DNA of 64,000 bases from Flavobacterium pallidum (lineage in GTDB: Bacteria; Bacteroidota; Bacteroidia; Flavobacteriales; Flavobacteriaceae). The DNA lies in NCBI RefSeq assembly GCF_003097535.1, contig NZ_CP029187.1, positions 868,001-932,000 on the forward strand, given 5' to 3'. The translations under genes were made by a program, and so were the position numbers. Positions 25,432 to 34,968 of this stretch are shown in pieces (positions within the stretch are counted from its first letter, which is position 1; each line of letters opens with the position of its first letter). Below the pieces are notes generated by a model. That model saw only the letters and a program-made list of their open reading frames with translations. It was not told where the DNA came from and made no database searches.

Positions 25432-26355
25432 CTGGGCGAAAAACGAAAATAAGCTTGTCGCGGCCAAAATCAGCATGGCAACTTCCCTTACTGTAGTCAT
25501 TTTCAGGTTTTCAATATAGCTTGTCGCCATAATCGACAACGGCATGAACGTATACACCAAAAGGCTGTTGTCTTTGCCCGGAGAGATTATGAAAACGACC
25601 ACCGCTATCACAAAACCAAAAAGCACTTTTTTGTATGAAGCGTGTAAAATCAACGGCTTTGAAGGCAAAGAGATCAACTGCGCGCCAAAGAACAGGAATG
25701 CGATAGCAGCGAAAACCGAAAATGCGATGTTCTCCGCCTTATTCGTGAAATACGAAAAGGTCAAATCGATTTGTGATTGATTGATTACATCGTCAATCAG
25801 GCTCCTGTCAAAAATGATCGCAATCATAAGGTACGTCACACTCACCCCAAAAAAAGCGATGTACGGTAATATCCAATTCCGGTAATCGCGCGACACATGG
25901 AAAAACACGGAAATAAATACCAGTAGGATAAACAATATCGCCCAAAAATGGAACAAGGCCGCAACGAAAATCCACAGCGAGGCATCGAATATTTTTTCCT
26001 TTGGCGTAATCAACGATTGCAACGATACGAGCCTGCGCATGGCTAAAAGCAGGAAAAAATTAGACACGACAATCTTTGAATCCAGCAATACCGACGGAAA
26101 CAAAATCAGGAACAGGAAGAAAAACAGGAACGGGTAAGTACTGTCCTTGCTGAGGCCGTTCCTTTTGGTCACAAAATTCGTAATGAACAGCGAGCTGATC
26201 AATATCCCCAGAAAAGCAGCTTTTTTAGCCAACACCAAACCGAAATCAATGCCAGTCAGGTGGGTTGACTGGATCATTATGAAGCATATTATCAGCAGCC
26301 CTGTGACCAAAATATAATTAAATGGCCTCGATTTGCTAAAAATAGTTGTTATCAT
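25426..26355 (-). CDS. DUF6427 family membrane protein
   Basis: 309 residues with about 8-9 hydrophobic segments, starting MITTIFSKSRPFNYILVTGLLIICFIMIQ. It resembles the DUF6427 family, found in Flavobacteriia near upp and purD. No catalytic motif was seen. It is divergent from the DUF6341 gene, with only 46 bp between starts. Confidence 0.75.
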   Translation of the reverse strand: MITTIFSKSRPFNYILVTGLLIICFIMIQSTHLTGIDFGLVLAKKAAFLGILISSLFITNFVTKRNGLSKDSTYPFLFFFLFLILFPSVLLDSKIVVSNFFLLLAMRRLVSLQSLITPKEKIFDASLWIFVAALFHFWAILFILLVFISVFFHVSRDYRNWILPYIAFFGVSVTYLMIAIIFDRSLIDDVINQSQIDLTFSYFTNKAENIAFSVFAAIAFLFFGAQLISLPSKPLILHASYKKVLFGFVIAVVVFIISPGKDNSLLVYTFMPLSIMATSYIENLKMTTVREVAMLILAATSLFSFFAQL

Positions 26356-26375
26356 GCGGATATTTTATATTTTTG
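26346..26375 (+). promoter_or_regulatory. promoter of the DUF6341 gene
   Basis: A -33 TTG (26346-26348), a 19-bp spacer and TATTTTTG (26368-26375), 26 bp before the ATG at 26402. The -33 lies in the first codons of the divergent gene. Confidence 0.65.
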
Positions 26376-26401
26376 TGGCTGTAAATATAATACTTGAAAC
26401 C

Positions 26402-26647
26402 ATGTTTAAAGCATTTTTTGAAGCCATCCAGTTCCTTTTTGTGGACATCCTTTTCAAACCGCTTGACCTTTTGAGGCATTTGGAATTGAAAAGCTGGTAT
26501 GGTTGGTGGATTTCGAACGGCGTGAGCTGGATCCTTATGGGAATTTGTGCTTACTATACTGTTTACTGGATTAAACAATTACAGCTTCACAAAGAAAACG
26601 GAGAAGAAAACCAGGATACTACCGCGCATTCGTTCTTAAACAAATAA
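26402..26647 (+). CDS. DUF6341 family small membrane protein
   Basis: 81 residues from ATG 26402, downstream of the promoter. One long amphipathic N-terminal helix (FKAFFEAIQFLFVDILFKPLDLLRHLEL) is followed by one membrane segment (WISNGVSWILMGICAYYTVYW) and a polar tail. It matches the small DUF6341 family known next to purD in Flavobacteriia. The function is unknown. Its 3' end overlaps the purD 3' end by 12 bp in opposite sense. Confidence 0.75.
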   Translation: MFKAFFEAIQFLFVDILFKPLDLLRHLELKSWYGWWISNGVSWILMGICAYYTVYWIKQLQLHKENGEENQDTTAHSFLNK

Positions 26648-27913
26648 GTCGAAACCGATATCCTTCCTATAATACATCTTATCAAAATGTAGTTTCGCTA
26701 TATTTTGGTAAGATTTTTTTATGGCCTCATCGAAGTTGTCGCCGTAAGATGTAATCGCAAGGACACGTCCTCCGTTGGTAACCACTTCCCCGTTTTTCTC
26801 AGCTGTTCCTGCATGGAAAACAATCGAATCCTCAATCATTTCCAACCCGCTGATGATTTTTCCTTTCTCGTAATCTTCAGGATAACCGCCGGAAACGACC
26901 ATAATGGTCGTGGCGCTGCGCTCGTCAATCTCCAAAGGGAAATCCTCAAGCTGCTGGTTCGCCACAGCAGTAAACATAGCCACCAGATCGGATTTCAGCC
27001 TCGGGATGACGACTTCCGTTTCCGGATCGCCCATACGCACATTGTATTCAATCACCATGGGCTCGCCTTTCACATTGATCAATCCGATAAATACAAAACC
27101 CTTATATGGGATGTCATCTTCCTGTAGCCCAGCAATCGTAGGCTTAACAATGTGTGTTTCTATTTTTTCCAATAATACCGCATCGGCAAAAGGAACCGGT
27201 GACACTGCGCCCATTCCACCCGTATTCAATCCGGTGTCGCCCTCCCCGATACGTTTGTAATCTTTTGCGGTGGGCAGGATCTTATAATTTTTGCCGTCGG
27301 TGATTACAAAGCAACTCAGCTCGATGCCATCCAGGAATTCCTCAATCACGACTTTCGTACTGGCGTTCCCGAACTTTTTATCGACAAGCATGTTGTGCAG
27401 TTCCCTTTTGGCTTCAGCAAGATCATGGATGATTAAAACGCCTTTTCCTGCTGCCAGTCCGTCGGCTTTTAAAACATATGGCGGCTGCAAAGTTTCGAGG
27501 AATTCCCATCCTTGCGCCACGGTTTCAGCAGTAAAGCTTTCATAAGCAGCGGTTGGGATGTTGTGTTTCACTAAAAACTCCTTCGCAAATTCCTTACTGC
27601 CTTCGAGTTGCGCGCCGATTTTCGACGGCCCGATCACCGGTATATGTTCCAATGCTTTATCATCACGGAAAAAATCAAAAATACCGTGCACCAAAGGGTC
27701 TTCGGGACCTACCACGACCATGTCCACATCTTCCTGGAGCACAAAGTTTTTGATGGCTTCGAAATCTGTCGGGTTTATCGAAACGTTCTTCGCAATCGAA
27801 GCGGTTCCGGCATTTCCCGGCGCCACAAAAAGCGCATCGCATAAAGGGCTTTGAAGCATTTTCCATGCCAGTGCGTGTTCTCTTCCGCCGGAACCTAAAA
27901 GTAAAATCGTCAT
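26636..27913 (-). CDS. purD: phosphoribosylamine-glycine ligase
   Basis: 425 residues from ATG 27913. N-terminal LLLGSGGREHALAWK, ATP-grasp residues VLKADGLAAGKGVLI and the metal site EYNVRMGDPETE are intact. The enzyme adds glycine to phosphoribosylamine in the second committed step of purine synthesis. An upstream start at 27940 overlaps the promoter region and is rejected. It is transcribed alone. Confidence 0.97.
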   Translation of the reverse strand: MTILLLGSGGREHALAWKMLQSPLCDALFVAPGNAGTASIAKNVSINPTDFEAIKNFVLQEDVDMVVVGPEDPLVHGIFDFFRDDKALEHIPVIGPSKIGAQLEGSKEFAKEFLVKHNIPTAAYESFTAETVAQGWEFLETLQPPYVLKADGLAAGKGVLIIHDLAEAKRELHNMLVDKKFGNASTKVVIEEFLDGIELSCFVITDGKNYKILPTAKDYKRIGEGDTGLNTGGMGAVSPVPFADAVLLEKIETHIVKPTIAGLQEDDIPYKGFVFIGLINVKGEPMVIEYNVRMGDPETEVVIPRLKSDLVAMFTAVANQQLEDFPLEIDERSATTIMVVSGGYPEDYEKGKIISGLEMIEDSIVFHAGTAEKNGEVVTNGGRVLAITSYGDNFDEAIKKSYQNIAKLHFDKMYYRKDIGFDLFV

Positions 27914-27937
27914 AATATTGTGTTTAGTTGTGTGCCG

Positions 27938-27945
27938 CAAAAATA
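27938..27945 (-). promoter_or_regulatory. -7 promoter element of purD
   Basis: Minus strand TATTTTTG, 24 bp before the purD ATG. Confidence 0.55.
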
Positions 27946-27969
27946 GGCTGTTTTACGCTCAAAAAATAA

Positions 27970-27977
27970 TATATTTG
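27970..27977 (+). promoter_or_regulatory. -7 promoter element of the CapK-like gene
   Basis: TATATTTG, 16 bp before the TTG start at 27994; the purD promoter lies 25 bp away on the other strand. Confidence 0.55.
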
Positions 27978-27993
27978 TTGAAAACCCCGCCGC

Positions 27994-29301
27994 TTGAAGT
28001 TATTCGACCTTACCTTAAAACTGAACGGTTTCCCGATGAAGGAAGCAAAGGCCGAATTGGATAAAATCATCCGCCTGAACGACGAACAGCATCATGCTTT
28101 CATTGAAAATAAAAAAAGGGATATTGCAGAATTCCATTTAAAGCACAATGCTTTTTACCGGAATTTAAACACTTCCGCAGAATATACTTGGTGGAAAAAT
28201 CTGCCGGTGCTTACAAAGAAAAATCTTCAGGTCCCTTTACAACAAAGGCTTTCTGAGGGTTTCCCAGAAACAAAAGTTTACATCAACAAGACTTCCGGTT
28301 CCTCGGGCGACCCTTTTATTTTTGCAAAGGACAAATACAGCCACGCACTGACCTGGGCTTCCAATATTTACCGTTTCGGATGGTATGGCATCGATTTCAA
28401 CGAGGCGCTACAGGCAAGGTTTTATGGTATTCCGCTTGACTTTATGGGCTATAAAAAAGAGCGGCTTAAAGATTGGCTGGCGCACCGTTACCGTTTCCCG
28501 ATTTTTGACCTTTCGGATAAAGTGCTTGACGATTTTCTGAAGCATTTCCGCACCAAAAAATTCGACTACATCAATGGATATACGAGTTCAATCGTTTTGT
28601 TCGCCAAATTTCTGAAACGCAAAAACATCCTTTTAAAAGACATTTGCCCAACGTTGAAAGTCTGCATGGTGACTTCTGAAATGCTTTTTGACGATGATAA
28701 AAACCTGTTGGAAACACAATTTGGGTGTCCGGTTGTCAATGAATACGGGGCTTCGGAACTGGATTTGATTGCTTTCCAGAATCCGCAGGACGAGTGGCAG
28801 GTGAACGCCGAGACGCTTTTTGTCGAAATCCTGGACGAGCATAATAATGTCCTGCCTTACGGAGAAGAAGGACGCATCGTCATCACGTCGCTGTTCAATA
28901 AGGCGCATCCGTTTATCCGTTATGATATAGGCGATATCGGGATCCTGGATGAAAAAAGTACGCTGAAAAAACCTTTACTCAAAAAACTCGTTGGCCGTAC
29001 AAATGATATTGCGTTATTGCCAAGCGGCAAAAAATCCCCGGGACTGACATTTTATTATGTCACCAAAAGCATTATCGAAGATGACGGTAATGTCAAGGAA
29101 TTCATCATCATCCAAACCAAAAAAGATACTTTTGAAATTGATTACGTCAGCGAAAAAATACTGGCTCCTGAACAGATTGCAAAAATTGAAGCAGCCATCG
29201 CACAATATCTCGAACCCGGATTGCATTTTACCTTCAACAGGAAAACGACACTGGAACGCAGCAATCGGGGGAAACTCAAACAATTCCGCAGCTTGCTATG
29301 A
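27994..29301 (+). CDS. PaaK/CapK-like adenylate-forming enzyme
   Basis: 435 residues from TTG 27994, supported by a family-like N-terminus (LFDLTLKLNGFPMKEAKAELD) and the promoter just before it. The AMP-forming P-loop is KTSGSSGDPF, and NEYGASE and RYDIGDIG match the later motifs. It is the PaaK-like CapK family found in capsule and O-antigen loci, where it may activate an acyl or phenolic group. It marks the left edge of the polysaccharide locus. Its stop overlaps the GT2 end by 6 bp in opposite sense. Confidence 0.87.
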   Translation: MKLFDLTLKLNGFPMKEAKAELDKIIRLNDEQHHAFIENKKRDIAEFHLKHNAFYRNLNTSAEYTWWKNLPVLTKKNLQVPLQQRLSEGFPETKVYINKTSGSSGDPFIFAKDKYSHALTWASNIYRFGWYGIDFNEALQARFYGIPLDFMGYKKERLKDWLAHRYRFPIFDLSDKVLDDFLKHFRTKKFDYINGYTSSIVLFAKFLKRKNILLKDICPTLKVCMVTSEMLFDDDKNLLETQFGCPVVNEYGASELDLIAFQNPQDEWQVNAETLFVEILDEHNNVLPYGEEGRIVITSLFNKAHPFIRYDIGDIGILDEKSTLKKPLLKKLVGRTNDIALLPSGKKSPGLTFYYVTKSIIEDDGNVKEFIIIQTKKDTFEIDYVSEKILAPEQIAKIEAAIAQYLEPGLHFTFNRKTTLERSNRGKLKQFRSLL

Positions 29302-30066
29302 CTTTTTGACGTAACGCGGCTTGACCAACAGCTGTACCACCAGGAAAATCGCCATGCAGGCTAATGCCGCGATGACATTCAACCGATGGAAGTCTCGGTA
29401 TACGGCATAATTGTATTGCAGTAAATTCATTTTTGAAGACGACACCGATTTTGTCCTGATCCTGTATACAGCAAGGCTTTCCGGAACAGGTTTCGCATAC
29501 TTCAGCTTTTTGAGGATGGTGAGCCATACGATCCAGTCCTGCCGTTTTTTTATGGATGAAACGGGGATTTTGCCGAAATAATCGCTGTCGTAAATCCCGG
29601 TCAGGTTGCCGACGTAATTGCAAAAGAAAAGCTGCTTGTAAGACAATGTTTCCGGGGCTTCGACACGTTGGTTCATCAAATCGCCGTTTTCATCCATGCA
29701 ATCATAAAAAGTGAAAGTGAAATGCTGGCCCGATTGCGCCATGAAACGGATTTGCTTTTCCAGTTTTTCAGGTTTCCAGAGGTCATCGGAATCAAGGAAG
29801 GCGATGTATTTTCCGGCCGCATGGTTCAGGGAATGGTTTCGGGCCACACCCGGCCCTGCATTCTGCGGAAGCGTAAAAAGCTTTATCCGGCTGTCTGCTT
29901 TTATGAAAGCGTTGATGATTTCCACCGTGTCGTCCGTGGAGCAATCATCGGTAATCAGCAGCTCCCAATGCAAAAAGGTCTGTTCCTGGACAGAGCGTAT
30001 GGTTTGGGTAATAAACGAAGCGGAATTGTAAGATGGCGTGATGATGCTGACGACCGGCCTTTCCAT
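29296..30066 (-). CDS. glycosyltransferase family 2
   Basis: 256 residues from ATG 30066, one base after the upstream gene stop. GT-A fold signs are VSIITPSYNSASFI, the LITDDCSTDDT block and LDSDDLW with the metal-binding DxD. The last 25 residues form a hydrophobic segment, suggesting membrane attachment. It adds a sugar during polysaccharide repeat assembly; donor and acceptor are unknown. Confidence 0.92.
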   Translation of the reverse strand: MERPVVSIITPSYNSASFITQTIRSVQEQTFLHWELLITDDCSTDDTVEIINAFIKADSRIKLFTLPQNAGPGVARNHSLNHAAGKYIAFLDSDDLWKPEKLEKQIRFMAQSGQHFTFTFYDCMDENGDLMNQRVEAPETLSYKQLFFCNYVGNLTGIYDSDYFGKIPVSSIKKRQDWIVWLTILKKLKYAKPVPESLAVYRIRTKSVSSSKMNLLQYNYAVYRDFHRLNVIAALACMAIFLVVQLLVKPRYVKKS

Positions 30067-30067
30067 C

Positions 30068-31435
30068 TTAATAGGCTTTATCTTCTCCTTTGAAGATGTT
30101 GACAACAGTTTGCACGATAATTTTCAAATCCAGCAGCAGCGACCAGTTTTCGATATAAAAAACGTCAAACTTAATCCTGTTGATCATATCGTCATCGGTT
30201 TCGATTTCACCACGGAAGCCGCGAACCTGAGCCAGTCCGGTAATGCCCGGTTTAACATAATGGCGCATCATGTATTTCTTGATTTTGTTCCCGTATGCTT
30301 TATTTTGTGACCAAAGGTGTGGCCTTGGCCCTACGACCGACATGTCACCGAGCAATACATTGAGGAACTGCGGCATTTCATCTACGCTGGTCTTGCGCAT
30401 GAATTTCCCTATTTTGGTCACCCGCGGGTCGTTTTTAGACGCTTCCCTTTCTGTGGTTTTGTTGATTTTCATCGAGCGGAATTTGTAGCAGAAAAATTCC
30501 TTTTCATCTATTCCCGGCCTTCCCTGCTTAAAGAATACAGGCCCTTTGGATTCCAGTTTGATGATGATCGCTAAAATCGGGACGAGCCACGAGAGCAGGC
30601 CCAGGATGACGAACAGGGAGAAAACAATGTCGAAAGCCCTTTTGAATATTTTGGTTGCGGGATCATGCAGGATCGTTTTTTTGAGCGATAAAACCGGGAA
30701 CATCTCATAGTAATCCATTTTCAGGTTTTTTGAGAAAATTTCCTTTGAATCCGGGATAAACTTGATCGTTTTGTTGTTTTCATCGGCAAAGTCCACGATA
30801 TCCCTTACTTGTTCGTTGCTCATTTCGTTCAGTGAGCAATAAATTTCATCGACGTTATGCTCGAGCACAAATCCTTTGAGGTTGTCGATTTTACCGGTGA
30901 TGTTCTGGTTGGTTTTCTTATCTGAAAAATAGCCCATAAAACGGTATCCGTAATCATTCCTGACCTCGAATAATTCCTTAAGCCGTATGGCTTCTGGCGT
31001 ATAGCCAATGATTACTGCGCTGCGGAAATTGCTTCCGGTGACAATCCTGTATTTTTTCAGATAATAGAAAAGCAGGAACTTGAATATTGTAATCAGTGCA
31101 AAGCTCCAGATCATGAAGATGGCAATCGCATTTCCGCTGAAAATGACATTTTTCGAAAACGGAAAAAAAGCAATGACAATCAGGGTAAATATGACGCCCT
31201 GTTTGACCAGCCTTGAGAGGATTTCAACCGGGGTCGTAAAACGGTACACTTCATAAAATTTTACGAAATACGAAATGATGAACCAGCCCAGTGTCTGGTA
31301 AGCAATATAATACAGCGTATTGAGATTCAGTTCCCTGAAGAAAAACAGGCACAATACATTGATGACCAATAGGTCGATAGCGACACTAATGGGGCGTATG
31401 TATTTTGAGTATCTACCTGTGTGGGCTGCGGTCAT
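30068..31435 (-). CDS. polyprenyl-phosphate sugar-1-phosphate transferase (WcaJ/WbaP type)
   Basis: 455 residues. Four N-terminal membrane helices precede a CoA-binding-like domain (RSAVIIGYTPEAIRLKEL). The C-terminal bacterial sugar transferase domain has KRAFDIVFSL, KFRSM and KTSVDEMPQFLNVLLGDMSVVGPRP. Such enzymes start repeat-unit synthesis by moving a sugar-1-phosphate to undecaprenyl phosphate. This is the likely initiating enzyme of the locus. It lies one base downstream of the UXS gene. Confidence 0.95.
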   Translation of the reverse strand: MTAAHTGRYSKYIRPISVAIDLLVINVLCLFFFRELNLNTLYYIAYQTLGWFIISYFVKFYEVYRFTTPVEILSRLVKQGVIFTLIVIAFFPFSKNVIFSGNAIAIFMIWSFALITIFKFLLFYYLKKYRIVTGSNFRSAVIIGYTPEAIRLKELFEVRNDYGYRFMGYFSDKKTNQNITGKIDNLKGFVLEHNVDEIYCSLNEMSNEQVRDIVDFADENNKTIKFIPDSKEIFSKNLKMDYYEMFPVLSLKKTILHDPATKIFKRAFDIVFSLFVILGLLSWLVPILAIIIKLESKGPVFFKQGRPGIDEKEFFCYKFRSMKINKTTEREASKNDPRVTKIGKFMRKTSVDEMPQFLNVLLGDMSVVGPRPHLWSQNKAYGNKIKKYMMRHYVKPGITGLAQVRGFRGEIETDDDMINRIKFDVFYIENWSLLLDLKIIVQTVVNIFKGEDKAY

Positions 31436-31436
31436 T

Positions 31437-32420
31437 TTAATGTATAAATCCCGTAAAGTCTTTGTGTTCTTCCTTAAGGAGTTCTTCAGAAGATAACGAT
31501 TTAAAATAGTCGTAGGTTATTTTCATACCCTCTTCCCTGTTTACTTTAGGTTCCCAACCTAAAATGGCTTTGGCTTTCGAAATATCCGGCTGGCGTTGCA
31601 GCGGATCATTTACAGGCAGCGGATGGTACACTACTTTTTGTTTTGTACCGGTAAGTTTTATGATTTCTTCGGCAAAATCCTTTATCGTAATTTCATCCGG
31701 GTTCCCGATATTCACGGGAAGTGCATAATCAGACTGCAGCAGCCTGTATATTCCCTCTACCTGGTCATCGACATAACAGAAGGAACGCGTCTGCATGCCA
31801 TCACCGAAAATGGTCAGGTCCTCGCCCCGCAATGCCTGCCCGATAAACGCTGGGATAACCCGCCCGTCGTTGAGTCGCATCCGTGGTCCATAGGTATTGA
31901 AAATCCTCACGATCCGTGTTTCGACATTATGGAACGTATGGTAGGCCATCGTGATGGATTCCTGGAACCGCTTGGCTTCATCGTAAACGCCACGCGGGCC
32001 AATGGTATTAACGTTTCCGTAATAATCCTCAGTCTGTGGATGTACCAGCGGATCCCCATAAACTTCTGATGTCGACGCAATCAAAATCCTGGATTTCTTG
32101 ACCCTGGCCAATCCAAGGAGGTTGTGGGTACCTAAGGAACCCACTTTGAGCGTCTGGATAGGAATCTTAAGGTAATCGATCGGGCTTGCCGGTGAGGCGA
32201 AATGCAGGATATAATCCAATCTCCCGGGAATGTGTACGAATTTAGTAATGTCGTGATGGTAAAATTCAAAGTCTTTATGACCGAATAAATGCTGGATATT
32301 TTTAAGGTCTCCGGTAATCAGGTTATCCATTCCAATGACATAATATCCTTCTGAGATAAAACGATCACAAAGATGCGATCCTAAAAAACCTGCCGCGCCG
32401 GTAATGAGTATTCTTTTCAT
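31437..32420 (-). CDS. UDP-glucuronate decarboxylase (UDP-xylose synthase)
   Basis: 327 residues of the extended SDR family. NAD-binding [10 protein letters not shown] is followed by [36 protein letters not shown] (Tyr and Lys of the active site) and [10 protein letters not shown]. These are diagnostic of UXS, which turns UDP-glucuronate to UDP-xylose with loss of CO2. It is not RmlB, which lacks the SPASP and GDP.VHPQ motifs. The UDP-glucose dehydrogenase that feeds it is not in the window. Confidence 0.93.
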   Translation of the reverse strand: MKRILITGAAGFLGSHLCDRFISEGYYVIGMDNLITGDLKNIQHLFGHKDFEFYHHDITKFVHIPGRLDYILHFASPASPIDYLKIPIQTLKVGSLGTHNLLGLARVKKSRILIASTSEVYGDPLVHPQTEDYYGNVNTIGPRGVYDEAKRFQESITMAYHTFHNVETRIVRIFNTYGPRMRLNDGRVIPAFIGQALRGEDLTIFGDGMQTRSFCYVDDQVEGIYRLLQSDYALPVNIGNPDEITIKDFAEEIIKLTGTKQKVVYHPLPVNDPLQRQPDISKAKAILGWEPKVNREEGMKITYDYFKSLSSEELLKEEHKDFTGFIH

Positions 32421-32426
32421 AGTTTT

Positions 32427-33755
32427 TTATTCTTTATCCCGGGATTTTAGCGCAATCCCTGAATTGAAAAGGCAATAGATCGCTGCAAAAAACACCACAC
32501 CCCTTTGCCTTGCGAGGAATGATTCGGTCAAAAATAAACTTATCATTAGAATTGCGAAAGAAATATGCACAAAATCTTTGGTTTTAAAGGCGTTTTTTAA
32601 ATTCACAAATACGATGATAAGCAGCAGCAGGAATCCAAAAACGCCTGTTTCGGCAAACAGCTGTACATATTGGTTGTGGAAATTCTTTTTCTGGTAGCCT
32701 TCGTTTTCCCCATTTCCTGAGAAAACCGTGTGCTCCAATCCTTTCTGCTCAATCCTGAAATCGGTCGCATTGAGTCCGTAACCCGTAAAAAAAATGTCAT
32801 CTTCATGAAGCATTTCAGTAAAAATCCTGAATTGGTACACCCGGAAAGCCGCTCCGGGGAAATATTCATTTTGCTCAAAATGCTCTTTTTCCCACGCTTG
32901 TTTGATGCTGACGTTATACACTTTACCCTGGGGGCCAAAATCCGTATTGATAGTGCCTTCCTGTTGGTTCGATTTAAACTCGACAAGAAACCTGTCCCTG
33001 ATCTTACTGGAAAACAGCATCGTGGCCGATAGCAGCACTAAGAGTCCCAGCGTAATCCATTTTATCTTCTGTGTGGCCTTGAAGTAAAAAATCTCATAGA
33101 AGATCATGAGTACCACCAGCATCAAGATGACATTCTTCGAAGATAATAAAACGATAAAAATGGCCAACAAGAACATAGCCAGTTTATCAAAAGTACGTTT
33201 TTCATTTTTTGTGAAAAACCAGAAAAATGCCAGCGCGGCGTAAATCGATACGTGTATCGCGTTTACATCCTCTGTTACCAGCTTATGATAAAAGAACGTT
33301 GAAAAATCATTGGTTTCTATATAGTTTACCAATGCCTTTACCAGGTAAAATATACAGTAAAGTAATATTCCATAACTGTAGAACATCATGATTTTTCGCT
33401 TCTGGTTCAGCGAATACCTGGGTCCTATGATAAAACAGGCGGGCAAAACCAACAGCGGCAGGACCTTGGATATGGCCCGTGTGGTGGCTTCCTTATCGTG
33501 GCTCCAGATGATGGAGGCGGCCATGAGCAGGTACAATAAAACCGGATAAACCAGCGCCCTTTCTATACGGATATTGGCCTTTTTACAGCAGATGATTGTC
33601 ACCAGAGCGAAAAGCCCCACGGCAATCCCGTTTACGGCATACGGCATAGGAATGGAAAGCAGGGAAAGGATGAGGAACAAAAAAGGCGGGTTGCGCTTAG
33701 TTTCGTTTTTTAGTTCCTGAAAAGCATTCGTGGAATAATTGGAGGTATTGGCCAT
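32427..33755 (-). CDS. O-antigen ligase/polymerase-like membrane protein (first)
   Basis: 442 residues with about 11-12 membrane segments. The large periplasmic loop near residues 270-340 with FFTGYGLNAT and NFHNQYVQLFAETG is typical of the Wzy_C/O-antigen ligase family. It either polymerises repeat units or ligates the glycan to its carrier. The ATG at 33755 overlaps the upstream gene by 59 bp; a start nearer codon 20 cannot be excluded but has no ATG. Confidence 0.88.
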   Translation of the reverse strand: MANTSNYSTNAFQELKNETKRNPPFLFLILSLLSIPMPYAVNGIAVGLFALVTIICCKKANIRIERALVYPVLLYLLMAASIIWSHDKEATTRAISKVLPLLVLPACFIIGPRYSLNQKRKIMMFYSYGILLYCIFYLVKALVNYIETNDFSTFFYHKLVTEDVNAIHVSIYAALAFFWFFTKNEKRTFDKLAMFLLAIFIVLLSSKNVILMLVVLMIFYEIFYFKATQKIKWITLGLLVLLSATMLFSSKIRDRFLVEFKSNQQEGTINTDFGPQGKVYNVSIKQAWEKEHFEQNEYFPGAAFRVYQFRIFTEMLHEDDIFFTGYGLNATDFRIEQKGLEHTVFSGNGENEGYQKKNFHNQYVQLFAETGVFGFLLLLIIVFVNLKNAFKTKDFVHISFAILMISLFLTESFLARQRGVVFFAAIYCLFNSGIALKSRDKE

Positions 33756-34803
33756 TGATTTTTTCCCAGTTAAAGTCGTTTACTATGGATTCAAAATTAT
33801 GCTGAACCAACTGCAAGTTATCATTTTTTTTGATTGACTGAAGGATATTTTTCACTTCCTGCGGATTCGAAAAATACACTGCATTTTCCCCTAGCACACC
33901 GCGGTTGAAACTGTTGTTGTGTGCCGCAATGAATGCCCTGGATGCCATCGCCTCGAGCAACGATGGATTTGTTCCCCCCACGGAATGCCCGTGAAAGTAA
34001 ATGTTGGAATAAAACCGAAGGTTATTGAGGTGTTCCAGGTTATAGATTCCGCCCATAAAGCGGATGTGTGAATGTTCGCGGAATTTATCCTTGAGGTATT
34101 TCCCATATTTGGTTTCATGTTTGCCGACAACCAAAATCGGCGTTACGTCACCGCTCAACACCACGCCTTCCAACACCATGTCCAGGTTGTTCTCGGGTTC
34201 GAACCGCGCCATGATCATGTTGTACTTGCCGCTTTCAACCTGGTATTGCTGCAACAGCGAGGCATCAGGATTTTCAAACGGATGCGCACCATAAGCGATG
34301 TAAGTCGAATCCTTTCCGTAGCGCTTTTTAAGGAAATCCTTTATCCCGAGCGAATCTGATACCAGGAAATCACTGCTGATGGCGGCAAGCCTTTCGGCAA
34401 ATTTAAGGAACTGCTGCACCGGCCTGGAATACTTGGAGCGTTTCCATTCGATGCCATCCATATTGGTGATGATTACCGGCTTTTTGGGCAAAAGGAAAAA
34501 CCAAATGGAATTGCTGGTATATCCAAGTTGCAGGATGATGTCAAAACCGCGCTTACGGGAATCCATGATGCAGTTATAATCATAGATGAATTGTCCGAAA
34601 GTTCCTAACTTATGCTCCGGGTCATTTTTATGGATGATGTTCACCTGATGGAAAACCGGTTCCTGGAATGGGTGGTTGTGCGAATTGTAAACATACACCT
34701 CGTGCCCTTTTTCAGCGAGGTAAACTGAAAAAAATTCGGCAAATTGCTCGAAACCACCATAATAATTTGGTATTCCGCGGGTTCCGAGTATGGCTATTTT
34801 CAT
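33697..34803 (-). CDS. DUF1972/GT4 glycosyltransferase
   Basis: 368 residues. MKIAILGTRGIPNYYGGFEQFAEFFSVYLAEKGHEVYVYN is the DUF1972 N-terminal domain, and the C-terminal half has the GT4 Rossmann fold (IMARFEPENNLDMVLEGV, GHSVGGTNPSLLEAMASRAFI). Relatives transfer rhamnose or similar sugars. It heads the operon with the polymerase/ligase-like, UXS, initiator and GT2 genes. Confidence 0.92.
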   Translation of the reverse strand: MKIAILGTRGIPNYYGGFEQFAEFFSVYLAEKGHEVYVYNSHNHPFQEPVFHQVNIIHKNDPEHKLGTFGQFIYDYNCIMDSRKRGFDIILQLGYTSNSIWFFLLPKKPVIITNMDGIEWKRSKYSRPVQQFLKFAERLAAISSDFLVSDSLGIKDFLKKRYGKDSTYIAYGAHPFENPDASLLQQYQVESGKYNMIMARFEPENNLDMVLEGVVLSGDVTPILVVGKHETKYGKYLKDKFREHSHIRFMGGIYNLEHLNNLRFYSNIYFHGHSVGGTNPSLLEAMASRAFIAAHNNSFNRGVLGENAVYFSNPQEVKNILQSIKKNDNLQLVQHNFESIVNDFNWEKINGQYLQLFHECFSGTKKRN

Positions 34804-34826
34804 TAGTGAGTTTCTTTTTCGGTTGC

Positions 34827-34834
34827 CAAAAATA
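34827..34834 (-). promoter_or_regulatory. -7 promoter element of the GT4-UXS operon
   Basis: Minus strand TATTTTTG, 23 bp before the ATG at 34803. Confidence 0.5.
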
Positions 34835-34968
34835 GTATTTTTTTCACCTTAAGCGTCGGTTACCGTAAAAAATATAGCCTCGGGTTTTTTAAGTTTCCGG
34901 AATTTATAGGCCGGCCATTATGGTTTTATTGTAGTTTTACAATTCTAAAATAACATCATTATTTCCTG

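Noticed and set aside
31437..32420. This SDR gene as the missing rmlB
   Set aside because: [14 protein letters not shown] and [10 protein letters not shown] are UDP-xylose synthase motifs, not RmlB.
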